Shown here piece after piece: positions 25,516-36,614 of a DNA stretch of 64,000 nucleotides. The DNA lies in the NCBI GenBank assembly GCA_051294375.1, contig CM119268.1, positions 8,165,468-8,229,467 of the forward strand, given 5' to 3'. The position numbers and the translations under genes were made by a program. Each line of letters begins with the position of its first letter. Position 1 is the first letter of the stretch. The DNA comes from Paraspadella gotoi (taxonomy: Eukaryota; Chaetognatha). The notes under the pieces are model-generated. The model was not told the DNA's origin and made no database searches. It saw only the letters and a list, made by a program, of their open reading frames with translations.

Positions 25516-25910
25516 TATATATATATGTTGATTGCTAAAGGCTCCTCTTCCTCCTCCAGCGATCCGCGACACCATCGACGCCAACATCCGGGAGACTCGA
25601 CTCTCCGGCGGAAGTAGGGCGACGACGGCGACGACCGCGACGACGACGATCATGACGAAAGTGGGCAGATCTCTGCCCCGCTCCCCCTCCATCACGCCCT
25701 ACAACAACAACGACGAGGTTGCATAGTATAGTATTGTATATAGTATACAGTATCTTATTGTTTTCTCTTCATTAGGATGGGCAGGGCGACGAAGATCTCG
25801 TCTTCACTTATTCCTTTCTTCGTCAAATCGCCGCAAATTCCTCGCGACTCAAAAACGACGACAAAATCAGAAATTTGCTCAAGTCTGAGTCACGATCCGC
25901 GATTTTGTGA
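17422..25910 (+). CDS. Uncharacterised coiled-coil protein, 21 exons, 1017 residues
   Basis: Rebuilt by joining exons that keep one frame across GT-AG borders. Exons: 17422-17571, 18237-18428, 18769-18906, 19080-19235, 19294-19511, 20271-20410, 20756-20779, 21029-21121, 21192-21295, 21504-21695, 22150-22347, 22605-22799, 23022-23138, 23328-23533, 23727-23821, 23940-24064, 24491-24677, 24977-25099, 25182-25289, 25560-25717, 25776-25910. The total is 3054 nt, including TGA. Residues 1-60 form a helical head; about 115-230 and 345-430 are Glu/Lys/Gln-rich coiled coil; 250-280 is Ala/Pro-rich. Residues 499-511 carry CxxC-x6-CxH (CSSC, then CPH), which resembles a small zinc site. About 600-840 is a dense, conserved-looking helical region with many aromatic residues. 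The last 170 residues are Ser/Thr/Arg-rich with a poly-Thr run. Codons end mostly in G or C. The first ATG follows an in-frame TAA at 17380, but an upstream exon is possible. The head faintly recalls the N-terminal region of TSNAXIP1-type proteins; that is memory, not proof. Cell location and function are unknown. Confidence 0.8.
17600..18175. repeat. Minisatellite in intron 1 of the coiled-coil gene
   Basis: Imperfect tandem units built from GATTGAAATGATCTGAGG, (C/A)GAACTGAGGGG and ACTGAGAGAATCGAGAA fill most of intron 1. Units vary by small indels and by loss of the middle segment. The array starts within about 30 bases of the donor at 17572 and ends about 60 bases before the acceptor at 18236. 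Confidence 0.9.
19740..20268. repeat. Pyrimidine minisatellite in intron 5
   Basis: CTCTCCTCTCCCTC-type units with interspersed CTAACTCCCTC and TGACTCCCTC run almost pure C/T for about 530 bases, up to the acceptor at 20270. The tract may serve as an oversized polypyrimidine tract and can form triplex DNA. Confidence 0.9.
21700..22060. other. Purine-rich intron 10 (GC-AG intron)
   Basis: The intron at 21696-22149 is almost all A/G on the coding strand from about 21700 to 22020. Its donor is CAG|GCGAGG, so it is a GC-AG intron; no in-frame GT donor fits nearby. Confidence 0.7.
24393..24488. repeat. Three 32-bp tandem repeats before an acceptor
   Basis: Units start at 24393, 24425 and 24457 and end directly before the CAG acceptor at 24490 of exon 17. 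Each unit carries TTCTAATGCCG, whose CTAAT resembles a branch-point site. Only the last unit ends in an AG. Confidence 0.9.
25290..25524. repeat. GA microsatellite in intron 19 with duplicated acceptor region
   Basis: Two long GA runs (about 25290-25366 and 25420-25514) flank a copy of the intron's own 3' end (about 25383-25420). That copy closely matches the true acceptor region at about 25525-25562. Confidence 0.9.
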
Positions 25911-25972
25911 ATTTTACGTGCGGTTAAACGTGTATACCTTTTTGTACTGGATACCAAAATAATATTTGAAAA

Positions 25973-25978
25973 AATAAA
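25973..25978 (+). promoter_or_regulatory. Polyadenylation signal AATAAA of the coiled-coil gene
   Basis: AATAAA lies 63 bases after the stop codon of the 21-exon gene, in an A-rich stretch. Distance and strand fit a 3' end signal. Confidence 0.5.
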
Positions 25979-26214
25979 TGAAAATAAAAAATGAATATGA
26001 AAGATATTCAGACGACTGTAGGTCTACTACCTATTAACTTTTTTTTGAAAAAGTTGTTTTTTTTTGTTTTCAAAGTTACCAAGAGTTGATAATAGTGAGC
26101 TTGCTCAAATCAACATGATTATCAACATTGAAGAAAGAGCAGTAGAATAGCATTTGATTTTCAATGTTAAATCCTGACCATACCTGGCACGGTCTTACCC
26201 CATGGTCAATAGTA
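25979..26214. other. Spacer between convergent genes
   Basis: AT-rich, no gene; runs into the MITE-like element at 26215. The stretch 26730-26917 beyond the element is also without features. Confidence 0.6.
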
Positions 26215-26729
26215 TTTTACTATCTAGGAAAAAAGTATATCACATTTTTAATAAAGGATATCTACTCGAAAACTTGTTTGATTTAAAAAAAATCAGAATG
26301 TTTCCAAATTTACATTCAATTTCCTTTCAGTAGCTTCCTTCCATTTTTTTGTAGGTCAAATCGTTTAGAAGTTAGAGGCAAAAAAATATTGTTACTTCAA
26401 ATGAAAAATATCGAAAAAAATCATATTTAATTTTCTACAATTTTTGATATTTAGTTATTTGTTTTTATTTCGAATATTATTATAGCTCTCAGAAAAGGGA
26501 AAGATGCGCAACATCAACATCGGGGCGAAAAAGAATTGCGTTAAAGATGTGGAAAAATATTTTACTGTCATACCTCAATTTGCTGTATGAGAGCATGCCA
26601 AGATGAATGCAGGCAGTAGAAAATACCGAAGAAGGGCATACCAAATATTAAGAATGTTTTACCCATATTTTATATACTTTTTATTGAATAAATGAATTAT
26701 GTGATATACTTTTTTCCTAGATAGTAAAA
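26215..26729. mobile_element. MITE-like element with perfect 31-bp terminal inverted repeats
   Basis: Arm 1 (26215-26245, starting TTTTACTATCTAGG) is the exact reverse complement of arm 2 (26699-26729). The 515-bp element holds no plausible long ORF, and TA occurs next to both ends (AGTA before, CGTA after). This is the shape of a non-autonomous DNA transposon. It lies between the convergent 3' ends of the coiled-coil and N-demethylase-like genes. Confidence 0.75.
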
Positions 26730-26917
26730 CGTATATTCCCGTAACTAGTTGTTAAATTAGGTTAGCGATTCAAAGTCACAAATTCCAAATTCTAAATTAA
26801 AAAAATGTAGCTATAAAAACATTCGTGAATGAACACTTTATATTAAAGCAGGATACAATGAATCATCTCTCCAATACATAAAAAAACACATTATTGCCGA
26901 AGTTTTAACTATATTAT

Positions 26918-29094
26918 TTATTTTTTCCGAACGAAGAGATACCAGGAAACCATCGCCATCGCCGCCACAGAAACCACAGCCGCCGCCACCGCGCCGCAGT
27001 TTCCCAGCGTACACGCCCCTTCTCGCCCCACTGTCTTTACGCCAAGCACGTCGCGTTCTAGATAAGCCTCGGTGGCGTCACGCCAAAACTCTGCCCCTTT
27101 GTATTTGACGAAGTCTGGATGAATGTTGCGAACGACGCGGAGAAGCGTCTCGGCCTTTGATCGGGGGAAAGTTAGGAATTCCTATGTGGGGGGGAAGGGA
27201 AGAGTTGGGGGAGGAGATAAAGAAAGATAAAAACTGATTTGCGGGAAAAACAAAAAGAGAAGTTCGATATCTTTCTTTCAATCGCCGAAACCTCACCTTG
27301 AGTCTAAATTGGTAAGTCCTGATCCCGAAGAGGATCGCGCGGCTCCGCGGCAACTTTCGCAGCGTCTGATACTCGGCGCGGAAGACGAGCGCTTCGCCCG
27401 TGGCGGCGCCTTCGTAGCGCTGCACCGTCGACTGACTGGCGTTGCGGTCCTCGTGACCCGTTGGCGTGTATAGGTCGAGCGGCCCGTCGAGGTCGTTGAA
27501 GACCGCCCAGTTGCCGCGGTAAACGGGGCCGTCGGGGCTCATCGCCTTGATCAGATTTGATTGATTGATTGATTGATTCCATCTACGATTGTTTAAATGA
27601 TGCACAGAAAAAATAGATGCTTACTGCTTAGATCACCGGAGTAAAAAGTATTCAGGAGGTACAGTGTTACACAAGTCGAGTGCTTGAATTTTTACTGATT
27701 GATTGATTGAATACTAATTGATTTATTGATTGATTGATAAATTGTAATGTTGATTGTTTGATTTAATGATTTGATTGATTGAAATATATTCATGATGTCT
27801 CACTTTGAACAGATCCGCCACTTTCACCGCCAGGTGGTTGACGAATCCGTCCACCGGCTGGTGGATGCCCATCATGGGTTTGTTCCACTTTTCCCTCAAC
27901 GACCACCGCATGGGAAAATAGAGCGCGGCTGCGGTGAGACAGTAGGCGCCTTCGCTCTCGTTCCACTCCATCACGCACCAATCTTCTTGGGTGAGACGAG
28001 CTGCGCGAAGGAGCGGGTCGATCTGATGGGCGGTCGTTGTCACAATCATTTTTATCATCACAATCGTCCTCATCGTCATTTTCATCACAATCATCGAGGT
28101 TGTTGTTGCAATTGCCGTCATCAAAGTTGTTCTCAGCGTTGATGGCCTCACAATCATTGTCATTGTGGATGTCTCAATCATCGTTATATATAAAATTCTC
28201 CTTGCAGTTCTTTCCATTTATGCCTTGTTTTAGATTGCCACAGTCATTTTATCATAATCATTTTTGTATTATTCTCCCCTACTAACATTTCTCCACCCCT
28301 TTGTGAATTTCTTCCCTTTACCCAGTCTCTTTTCACCTCCCCACTTCCAAATTTACCCACTACCCCCCCCCCTAAAAAACCACTCACACCTGCCCCTCTT
28401 CGTCTCCGACGCTGACGAACTCTTCCAACATCTTGTTGAAGACTCCGCCCGGTCGCGACTCGAACTTGTCTGGAAATCGTCGGGGCAGATAATCTACGAG
28501 GAGTTGGAGCGTCTCCAACTTGGCGTCGGCGGTGGAGGGAGCGTCGTTGGAGACGAAGAGGAGCGAAGGATCGAGGGTCGACTCGAGTCGCTCCTTCTCT
28601 CGCTGCTGCGAAGCGTAGGAGCGATCAATCTTGACCCAGTCCTTCAGGTCGAGCTGGAGTAGGTGGGGGAGGTAGAAAGAATGATGGATAGAGCCTCATC
28701 AAAATCCAGCATGACAGAGACATATAAATTTAAATTTACGTAGATTAACCATTGAAACGGTAAACGCCAGAGTTTTGCATTTCAAAACAAGAGAGCCAAA
28801 AATAAAAGAGTTTTCCCTTGATGTAAGTAAAAATAGTAAGGAAAAAGTCAAAAGTTTTTAAAATTGGGCCAAGTTAATCGAAGATATGGACTGGGATCGA
28901 CATAACTTTCAGATTCAAATGCACATTCATTCCATAAAATTCTATAAAAAATATTTTTTTCGACACCTTACCTTTTGTGTCATCATCTTGACTCGACCAG
29001 GGATCTCCAGTTGGAACGTGCCAAGGTAAGGCATCCCATCTTTGAAACTTTCCCACTCGAATCCAGATTCCACTTTTGAAACGTCGATCACCAT
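26918..29094 (-). CDS. Haem-dependent oxidative N-demethylase alpha-like (DUF3445) protein
   Basis: Five exons on the minus strand, all phase 0: 28972-29094, 28390-28653, 27804-28022, 27297-27545, 26918-27154. They give 363 residues ending in TAA, close to the usual family length. Family signs, in order: KDWVKIDRSY near residue 45; TQEDWCVMEW near 140; the strongly typical GIHQPVDGF (His183); RGNWAVFNDLDG near 212; and EYQTLRKLPRSRAILFGIRTYQF near 260-281, split here only in description. Known bacterial relatives bind haem in a PAS-like fold and remove methyl groups from dimethylamine with partner subunits. Eukaryotic members are largely uncharacterised, so substrate and partners are unknown. 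Residues about 340-360 form one hydrophobic helix followed by RKK at the C-terminus, which suggests a tail-anchored protein with the enzyme domain in the cytosol (inference). It is convergent with the coiled-coil gene. Exon 1 lies inside the duplicated block. The start ATG is in good context after TAAACT. Confidence 0.87.
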
Positions 29095-29580
29095 AGTTTA
29101 TTATTTTCCGTTAGGTAATTTATCAAAAATTATCAATGAAATTTGTCATTATTGTAACTGAAGCTTAAAATAAATAACGAGATTTATTAAATTCGGCAAT
29201 ATAAAACCAAACTATAATTTTGGGTGAGTGAATTTTGATTTTCAAGTTGATAAAGAATTACAGAGGTAGAAATCTTTTGAAAAACAGATAAAAATTGTTG
29301 TTTTTTTTAAACCGCACATTGAGGAAATTTTCTTTCGGTAAAATTCAAAACTTTTTCACGCGAGAAAATCAAGATTTCAATTTTTGTTTTCTCTTTCAGT
29401 TTTGAGCGAATGAGAAACATAAACTGTGATAATGAGTCAGTAAGAAACTCGTCCTCGATTCAACTTTGTCTTCGGTTATAATTAAGTCGAAATTCGGAAT
29501 TAAAATTTACGACACAGTTAAAAAAAAAAGAAAATCCTTGAACGAGATTTAAAAACCAAATCATCTCCGAACCTCGGAGA
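29095..29580. other. Upstream region of the N-demethylase-like gene
   Basis: AT-rich DNA upstream of the minus-strand start codon; it must hold the 5' UTR and promoter, but I see no distinct motif. The same sequence follows 36734 in copy B. Confidence 0.5.
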
Positions 29581-29582
29581 AA

Positions 29583-29748
29583 AAAAGTTTATTAGTTTAT
29601 TACGAATTACATAGTTGAAACCCGGCAGGCGATTCCAAAAAGTTTATTAGTTTATTACGAATTATATAGTTGAAACCCGGCAGGCGATTCCAAAAAGTTT
29701 ATTAGTTTATTACGAATTACATAGTTCAAACCCGGCAGGCGATTCCAT
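29583..29748. repeat. Three 54-bp tandem repeats
   Basis: AGTTTATTAGTTTATTACG starts at 29587, 29641 and 29695. Units end CCCGGCAGGCGATTCC and differ at two or three positions. The copy-B version lies at about 37212-37375. Confidence 0.95.
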
Positions 29749-30999
29749 CGACCATGAACTTGGTCCTTACACACCTTCAACTCTGGGAACGCAAAAAATA
29801 CTTTTTTTTTAACGGTCAACTTGGTGGCTAGAAATTCGAAATTTTGGAATTATCTTGGAAGTATCCTAATTATAATCTGATTTGATTGTTGAGTTCGTCA
29901 CTGTTTTGTCATAAGATTTTAGCAAAGGAGACATTTGTTTAGGATAACCATTGATAAAAAAAATAATATTTAAATTAAACATTAAACAGTAATAACGAAA
30001 CCCGAGCCCTTTTAAACAATTTGTTAGTGTCATTGTTCAACAATCAAAAAAGTCTCTCAGGGTATATTTTTTTATTACTTTCATTATCAAAAAGATAATC
30101 CGCCTTTTTGATATTGAACGTCTTTTGTCATTTGTTGGAATTTTCCCTGCCAGGAGAGACACGGACGATAAAAAATAGAAGAATCAGTTTAAACAAAAGA
30201 CCTCGGGAAGAGTTCATATTATGGCGACGTGACCTGACGAGACATGACCCACTTGACCTAAAACGTCCTCCATAATGTATTAAAATTGGAAGTGAGTGAC
30301 TGTTAAGTCGGTTTCATTGTTTTATAAATTTCTGGACGGAATATTTAAAAAAAAACATTGCGGTACATGTCCCAATTGTTCTTCTGTAAACAAATTACCA
30401 GAGACCATTGGCGAGAAGTCCTTTACAAAACAGAACTCCCGGTCCAAACCCCAGTTGGTGCCTCGTTGCTGCTCCCACTTCCTCGATCCATCTGTTTACA
30501 CTTTCCAGCGTACCTTGATTCAGCCGTCTTCGTCGCTCACTGAAGCGACACCAAGCGAACAACGACGAGAACACAAATGATATACAACAACGTCGTCATG
30601 GAAATGGATATGGCTACGAAGCTCTTCCACACGAGTTTGACTTGTGTTAAATCCTTTTTTTTTTTGCTATTCGTAGACACTAACAAAACAATCAATCGAC
30701 CAAATGAGCAACCAACTATCTAATCTACAAATCAAATAATCTTATAACCTTAATATCGAGTCTAAATTGAGATAAACTGACTGACAAATAAGTTAAACAA
30801 CTGAGAAAACTAATCAAGGAAAATAACCAACCAACCAACTTCGCCCACTTATATGCAAAAAAAAAAAAAAAAATAACAAAAATTAAAAAAAATAAAGAGC
30901 GCCAAATCTGGGGGCTTAAACGGTTTTTAATTTGGGTGAGAGTTCGGTGTTGATAAGACATAGGGGCTTGACGATAACGAGTACGAGAAAGATGATGAT

Positions 31000-31110
31000 G
31001 TGGGAAAAAAAGACGACGACGACGACGACGAAGACGACGACAGTAATTACGAAGTATTGGGCGACGAAGAAGACGACGACGACAACGACGACCGTAACGA
31101 CGTGAGATAA
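31000..31110. repeat. GAC/GAA triplet repeat
   Basis: GACGACGAC with GAAGAC interruptions, on both sides of GTAATTACGAAGTATTGG. Duplicated at 38720-38800. Confidence 0.9.
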
Positions 31111-31134
31111 ATCAGCGTGAGACTAGTAAGACCT

Positions 31135-31445
31135 CGACAACGAATTCTCCAAAGGCCTTGCGTCTCCTTGCGTCGCTTTGCACCTCCCAGCATCGGTTTG
31201 CATCTCCCCGCATCGCCCTGTATTCAATCTGCATCGCCCTTTATCGCCTTGAAGCGGGTTACATCGCTTTGCAACTCCCTGTGTGTCGTATTTGAATCGT
31301 TTTGAATCGCTTTCCATCGCCAGTAGCCTTTCATCGATTTGCGTCGCATTGCATCGTATTCCGAAGCTTTAACACTAATATCCGCTTTCGTTGTCCTCTA
31401 TGCTCGCCTTGAAGCGACTTTCATTGCCTTCCATGTTTTTCGTCC
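31135..31445. repeat. Degenerate TTTGCATCGCC repeats
   Basis: Short words such as CTTGCGTCGC, TTGCATCTCC and TTGAATCGCT recur about every 10 bases. Duplicated at 38865-39165. Reading frames here are chance. Confidence 0.75.
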
Positions 31446-31480
31446 CTTTGCTTTGCCTTATATTTTCTCACTCTAGACCC

Positions 31481-31705
31481 AGCTGTAACCACTACACATT
31501 GAAGCCATAGTAAGGTGGACAGCAGAAAATTTCATACAACCTGGCTACCTAGCTGTAACCACTACACATTGAAGCCATAGTAAGGTGGACAGCAGAAGAT
31601 TTCATACAACCTGGCTACCTAGCTGTAACCACTACACATTGAAGCCGTAGTAAGGTGGACAGCAGAAAATTTCATACAGCCTCGCTACCCAGCTGTAACC
31701 TCTAT
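31481..31705. repeat. 70-bp tandem repeat, three copies plus a stub
   Basis: AGCTGTAACCACTACACATT begins at 31481, 31551 and 31621, and a partial unit at 31691. Units are nearly identical. The copy-B version is at about 39192-39405, with more indels. Confidence 0.95.
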
Positions 31706-31789
31706 ATTGATATTGATTATTGATTATTTTAGCTGATCGAATTTCACTCTTTACAATTTACATGAACATTCTTCATTAAATCTTTTATT

Positions 31790-32070
31790 TTTTTTCCTTA
31801 TTTCTCCCCCCTTCTTTTTTTCCATTTTTTCTTTTCATGCCGACCTTGCCTATCCTCGCCCTCTCTCGTCTACCCTGGACATGCATTACCTTACCATGTC
31901 TTGCCTTGCCTAATTGCCTCTCATACTTTTTCATCCTCTCTCCACGCCGATTGGCTTTCATCGCTTTCAATACTTTTTCGCTTTACTTTTTTTTCTTTCT
32001 CATATTTCCTTCTTTCCTTTCTTTTCTGTTATTTTGTGGTTTTCTTCCTTTCTTTCTGTTTTTTTAACAA
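31790..32070. other. Pyrimidine-rich tract
   Basis: C/T-rich sequence without a gene; duplicated at 39490-39770. The following 32200-33500 also holds long A, T and G homopolymers and no convincing gene. Confidence 0.6.
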
Positions 32071-33936
32071 CGTTTACATGTATGTACGTATCTGTTGGAT
32101 CGTCATCAACGTTGTACACACAAACAAACACCCTGTTTTTGGAATAATTGAAAATTAACGGGTGCTAACAAAATTTTTTCAAGCCAAAATATAATCAGAA
32201 GAATAAAAAATAATGTCCAAAAGAAACTAAAGAAAAAAGAAAAAAAAAGAAAAAAAAAGAAAAAAAGGAGAAAAAGGAAAACATGAAAGGTGGGAACGAA
32301 GAAATTCAGAAGAGGAATTGAATCGGCAACGTGGAATAGAAAATCTCCATTGGACGCCCCTCCACACCCCAGTTCAGTGTTCACCCCATGAACATCCTGT
32401 GGATGTCTTCACTCCTCACTTATCTCACCACTAACCTCCTCTTTTTCTATTATGCCGATTGCAGAAACCGGGGGGGGGGGACGGGGTGGTAACAGTTGCA
32501 AAAAATTGAATTTTACAGAATTTTCGCTTTTTTAAACATAAAAAAACAAAAAAACATATACCCCGTCGAAATTACGCGGTTTTCATTTCTCCAAACTCAA
32601 CCCAGCCCTCCCTAGCCGTCCCCGTTTCGTCAGTTTTTCTACGGGTCTTACGAAAAAAAAAACAAACAAATATTTTCTTCTTTTTTTTCCTCCTAAGATC
32701 GAGAGCGCGCCTTACTTTTTCCCCCCGTACATTTTTTTTTTTTAATGTTTTGAAATCCTGGACCCGACACGAGTTAAGTTTTCAAAGCCATGAAAATTAA
32801 CGAGGGATTTATTTTCCTTTACGCTCGCGAGGGAAAAGGAGAAAAACCCAGACGACGACCGACGGGGGCGGGAGGGGGGGGCGGGGAGGGGGGGGAAGGA
32901 CGGCGTCAAAACCCGTGCGAGTTTTTTTTTTTTCTTTTTTTTTTTTTTCAAAAAAGTCTGAGAAGAAAAATGACGCCGGTTGAGTCTCGTCTGAAGGAGA
33001 TGCCGGCACCCGGAGCGTCTGGTTTGAAGGAGATGCCAGCATCAATAGTAGAAAAACTAAACGTCATCGACCTCTGGCACTGAGCACCACAAGAGGCGCT
33101 GAGAGAGAATATGTCAACTATTTCACAGAAAAAAAAACAAAGAAGCAACGAATGGCTCAGTTGTAGTTTAAAATATTTTCTGGCTTGCGGGCAAAACAAT
33201 CTTAATTTCCAGTTCTCTATGACTAGAGCAGCAGAGGTACTTTACTCTTCATTCGTTTCCGAAAAAAAAAAGATAACAATATTAACGAAGGAAGTATAAT
33301 ACAGAAAATGGGATCAAAACTATCATCATGTCAAGAAATAGAACATTTAGATATTTCTTTTTTGTATGTTTTACAGGGAAAACACGGACGGGAGGACATG
33401 GTTTTATTGTACTAGTAACAAAACTACGCATATGTACAAAAACGTTTTTCCCCCAAAAAATGACACTACATAAAAGACGCCTTTAAACTACAATATGAAT
33501 TTGAGAGGGGAGAGATCACAAAAATGTTAGAACTCATGAGGTTTTCTTTTGTTTTTTTTTTGGTTTGTTTTTTTATATTTTTTTGGTAATTTAACGGACA
33601 ACTCGTATATGGATAAAACTTCTGCACAAATCACGACAATGAGAGGTTTAGTTTCTTTTCAAATTTGAGGAAATAATTTCGAGCCGTGACGTATCGAGAA
33701 AAAATTTCCATTCAATGATTGAAGCCTTTCCGAGTACGTTATTCCATAAGAAATTATGAAAGAATTGTTTTCATCAAAATGAGCGAGCAAGAAAGCAATC
33801 GATCGACGGACATAACGTACTAAAGAGCGTAAAAAAGTTTTTGTTTGGTTGTATTAATTATAAATTATTACAAACAGTAGTAAAATTTTTTTTCGGCAGC
33901 CAACGGATCAGATATATTTCCTACAATTTTTTTTCA

Positions 33937-33937
<1 letters not shown>

Positions 33938-34021
<84 letters not shown>
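33938..34021. repeat. GA microsatellite, copy A
   Basis: About 80 bases of GA. In copy B (41836-41971) it is longer and interrupted. Confidence 0.95.
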
Positions 34022-34025
<4 letters not shown>

Positions 34026-34989
34026 TATTTAGCAATAACAAAATTCGACTGATGTACACGATAAAAAAGATTCTTCAGAATTTTTACTATAAGTTAAATT
34101 TTTTTTTTCTATAAAAACACAAAAAAAGTTGAGTTATCTAAGACTGTGTGATCAGACGTACGTTACGAGCGATTAAAAAAAAATGGCGAATTCACTTTTG
34201 AAATTTTTAACTCTTTACTTTCATGAAAAAAAAAACTTAAGACGATTCAAACAATAAAACAGAAACGAAACGTTGACAACGATTATGGTTAAGCGCAAAA
34301 CAATCTGCTTTTTTTTTCGACATAAAAGATTTTATATCAAATAAAAATACCTATTACAACTTTTATATTATCATAAAAGAAAAAAGCATTGTATGATAAC
34401 GATGCTATGAAACGGAATTTTTTTTCACGAGAAGAAATAAAAAATGACAATTTTCGCTTTCAAACTTCTCTTCAATATTAAAAAAAAATACTTTTTCTAT
34501 CATTCACGATGTTTAAATCGTGAGTCTTAACCATACGCGGATTCCAAATTCGCACTCTACCGTCGAAACAATCATCTAAAAAACTCAGAAACATTCCGCA
34601 CCTGAGACTTTCTGGTGAGCCCACAAAAAAAAATCTCACTTATTCCAAGACGTTTTCTTCGTCACTGCGAGTCAGTGAGAGTCTGTGACCAAAATCACTC
34701 TTTTTTTTTTTTTAGTCCGGAATCTTTGATTTTCGGCGATGGAATAAAAATATTTATCTAATGGAATCCGTAGATTCGGGAGACGCGACGAGGCGAAAGG
34801 AAAATGCGAACTTTTAAAAGAAAATAAATCCAGTCGGTGGTTCGACTGCATCTCTCTCTCTATCTCTTTCTCTCAGTCGAGAGAGAGAGAGAGAGTGCTT
34901 CGCGAAACCACCTCTTCATCTCCAGCACTCCTTCCCCCCATCGCTACCACCACAACCACCTTCCTTTTCCCCCTTTGTCCCCCCCCCCT

Positions 34990-35290
34990 CCAGGTGTCCA
35001 CCCTCTCCCTTCAAATGTGCTGCGCGAATCCGCCCATGAGATAACCGCCGATTGCGGCGCGTAGCTGAACGATCCTCTATTGAGATTGGCTCCGCCGTAT
35101 CCCGCCCTCGGGTTGGGGTGTGGCTCCCGGGCGGGACGTAGCTCCCGATGTCACCCCACGCTCTTGCGGTAGGAGATTTGGTGCTGCTGCTGGCCGGGAC
35201 GCCGCCGCCGCCGCGCCGACGCCGCCGGGGTAGCCGAGGGACGGCGGCGCCAGGGACGGCGGCATGGAAGAGTCGCGGCGAAGGGCGCTG
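34990..35290 (-). pseudogene. Frameshifted copy of the Gly/Pro-rich exon
   Basis: Counterpart of 50206-50472 in copy A. It lacks several bases in the stretch encoding the final 20 residues and in the Gly run, so no single frame gives the same protein. Most likely a lower-quality version of one locus. Confidence 0.6.
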
Positions 35291-35329
35291 CGAATGGGTA
35301 AAGGGATTGGCGGAGGGCGGGGGAAATCG

Positions 35330-35640
35330 CCGTTTGATTGATTGATTGATTGAAATTTAATCATTAAAATTCATCATTCATTCATTCTTACTTTCATTCA
35401 TTCATTCATTCATTCATTCATCATCATTCATTCATCATCATCATTCCATTCATTCATTCTTATATCATTCATTCAGTCATTCATTCATTCATTCATTCAT
35501 TCATTCATAATTCATTCATTCATTCATTATTATTTATTTATTTATTTATTCATTGATTCATTGATTCATTCATTCATTCATTCATTCATTCATTCATTCA
35601 TTCATTCATTCATTCATTCATTCATTTATTCACTCACTCC
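35330..35640. repeat. CATT tetranucleotide array, copy A
   Basis: TGAT units, then CATT/ATTC units for about 300 bases, with CAT and TTTA variants. Confidence 0.95.
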
Positions 35641-36614
35641 TATTTATTTATGCCTTTGGTCGCAGGTGACTTCTAGGAGAAAAAAAAACTCCTCAACCTC
35701 ATTAGATATAAATGAGATACTTTAATTAAATTGTTATTCCATCTTATATCGTTAGGAACGTCATTCGTTATTAACAACAGACTAAGTACAGACTTTCCTG
35801 TGCAACGACCTTCGAGAACTGAAGCCGTCTCGACCTCACAAGTCACCAAGCATTAAATCGACTTTCGACATTCGACGAAATCTTCGTGGCACGGTGTCAC
35901 GGTGTCACGGTGACACGTTTTCGCTTCGTCGCCGACCATCAAAAGAAAAAAACGTGTCGATCGTGACAAGCGAGAGAGAGAGAATAACACAAGTACGTGA
36001 TGATGAAGATGATGATGATGATGATGAAGATAATGTGATGATAAAGACGCTCTTGATGATTGTGATTCTAGTATTATTCTTTATCACTTTATAACCACCA
36101 CGAGAATCTTACGAACGTTAGCTTTACAACGAAAGAATTATATAAAATTTATAAATATCAAGTATTTATAATACAGGGGAAGGAAAACGGCGTTAAAAAC
36201 AAGGCCTCGCTTCGACCTCGATAATGAAATAAGATTAGCATAGAAATTTCACTTCTCTTCTCTTTTTTTTTTCGTCTACTCTTCAGGTCATCTTCTCCTT
36301 GCATCGAAAAGAAGTTAGTACAGGCTGACTCGCTGAGTAGTACATTTAGTACATCGGACGTCAATCTTTACGTGATTCTAAGACGAAAGCTTTCGACTTT
36401 ATGCATTTATAGGGAAAAAATATGAAATGAGAGTTGAGAGAAATGGCAGATATGTCAGGTATGGCAGACGGGGCCTCTCCAATTCCGCGACAAAAAGTTT
36501 TTAAAATTGGGCCAAGTTAATCGAAGATATGGACTGGGATCGACATAACTTTCAGATTCAAATGCACATTCATTCCATAAAATTCTATAAAAATATTTTC
36601 TTTCGACACCTTAC

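Larger units (their letters stand above)
28851..36492. repeat. Duplicated block, copy A (about 7.6 kb)
   Basis: The sequence from AAGTTTTTAAAATTGGGCC onward reappears from 36493, with the same order of contents: N-demethylase-like exon 1, 54-bp repeats, GAC-rich stretch, 70-bp repeats, GA run, Gly/Pro-rich exon, CATT array, and the CACGGTGTCACGG motif. The first part of copy A is clean; its last 1.5 kb carries many small deletions relative to copy B. Confidence 0.95.

Noticed and set aside
25150-25695. Minus-strand 181-residue frame
   Set aside because: Shadow of exons 19-20 and the GA arrays of the coiled-coil gene.
27792-28285. Plus-strand frames opposite the N-demethylase-like gene
   Set aside because: Antisense shadows of exon 3 and intron sequence; the minus strand carries the family motifs.
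29583-29748. Regular 54-bp repeats considered as a CRISPR-like array
   Set aside because: Only three units, no distinct spacers, and the genome is eukaryotic.
31117-31305. Short plus frame over the TTTGCATCGCC repeats
   Set aside because: Degenerate repeat translation, not kept in the copy at 38.9 kb.
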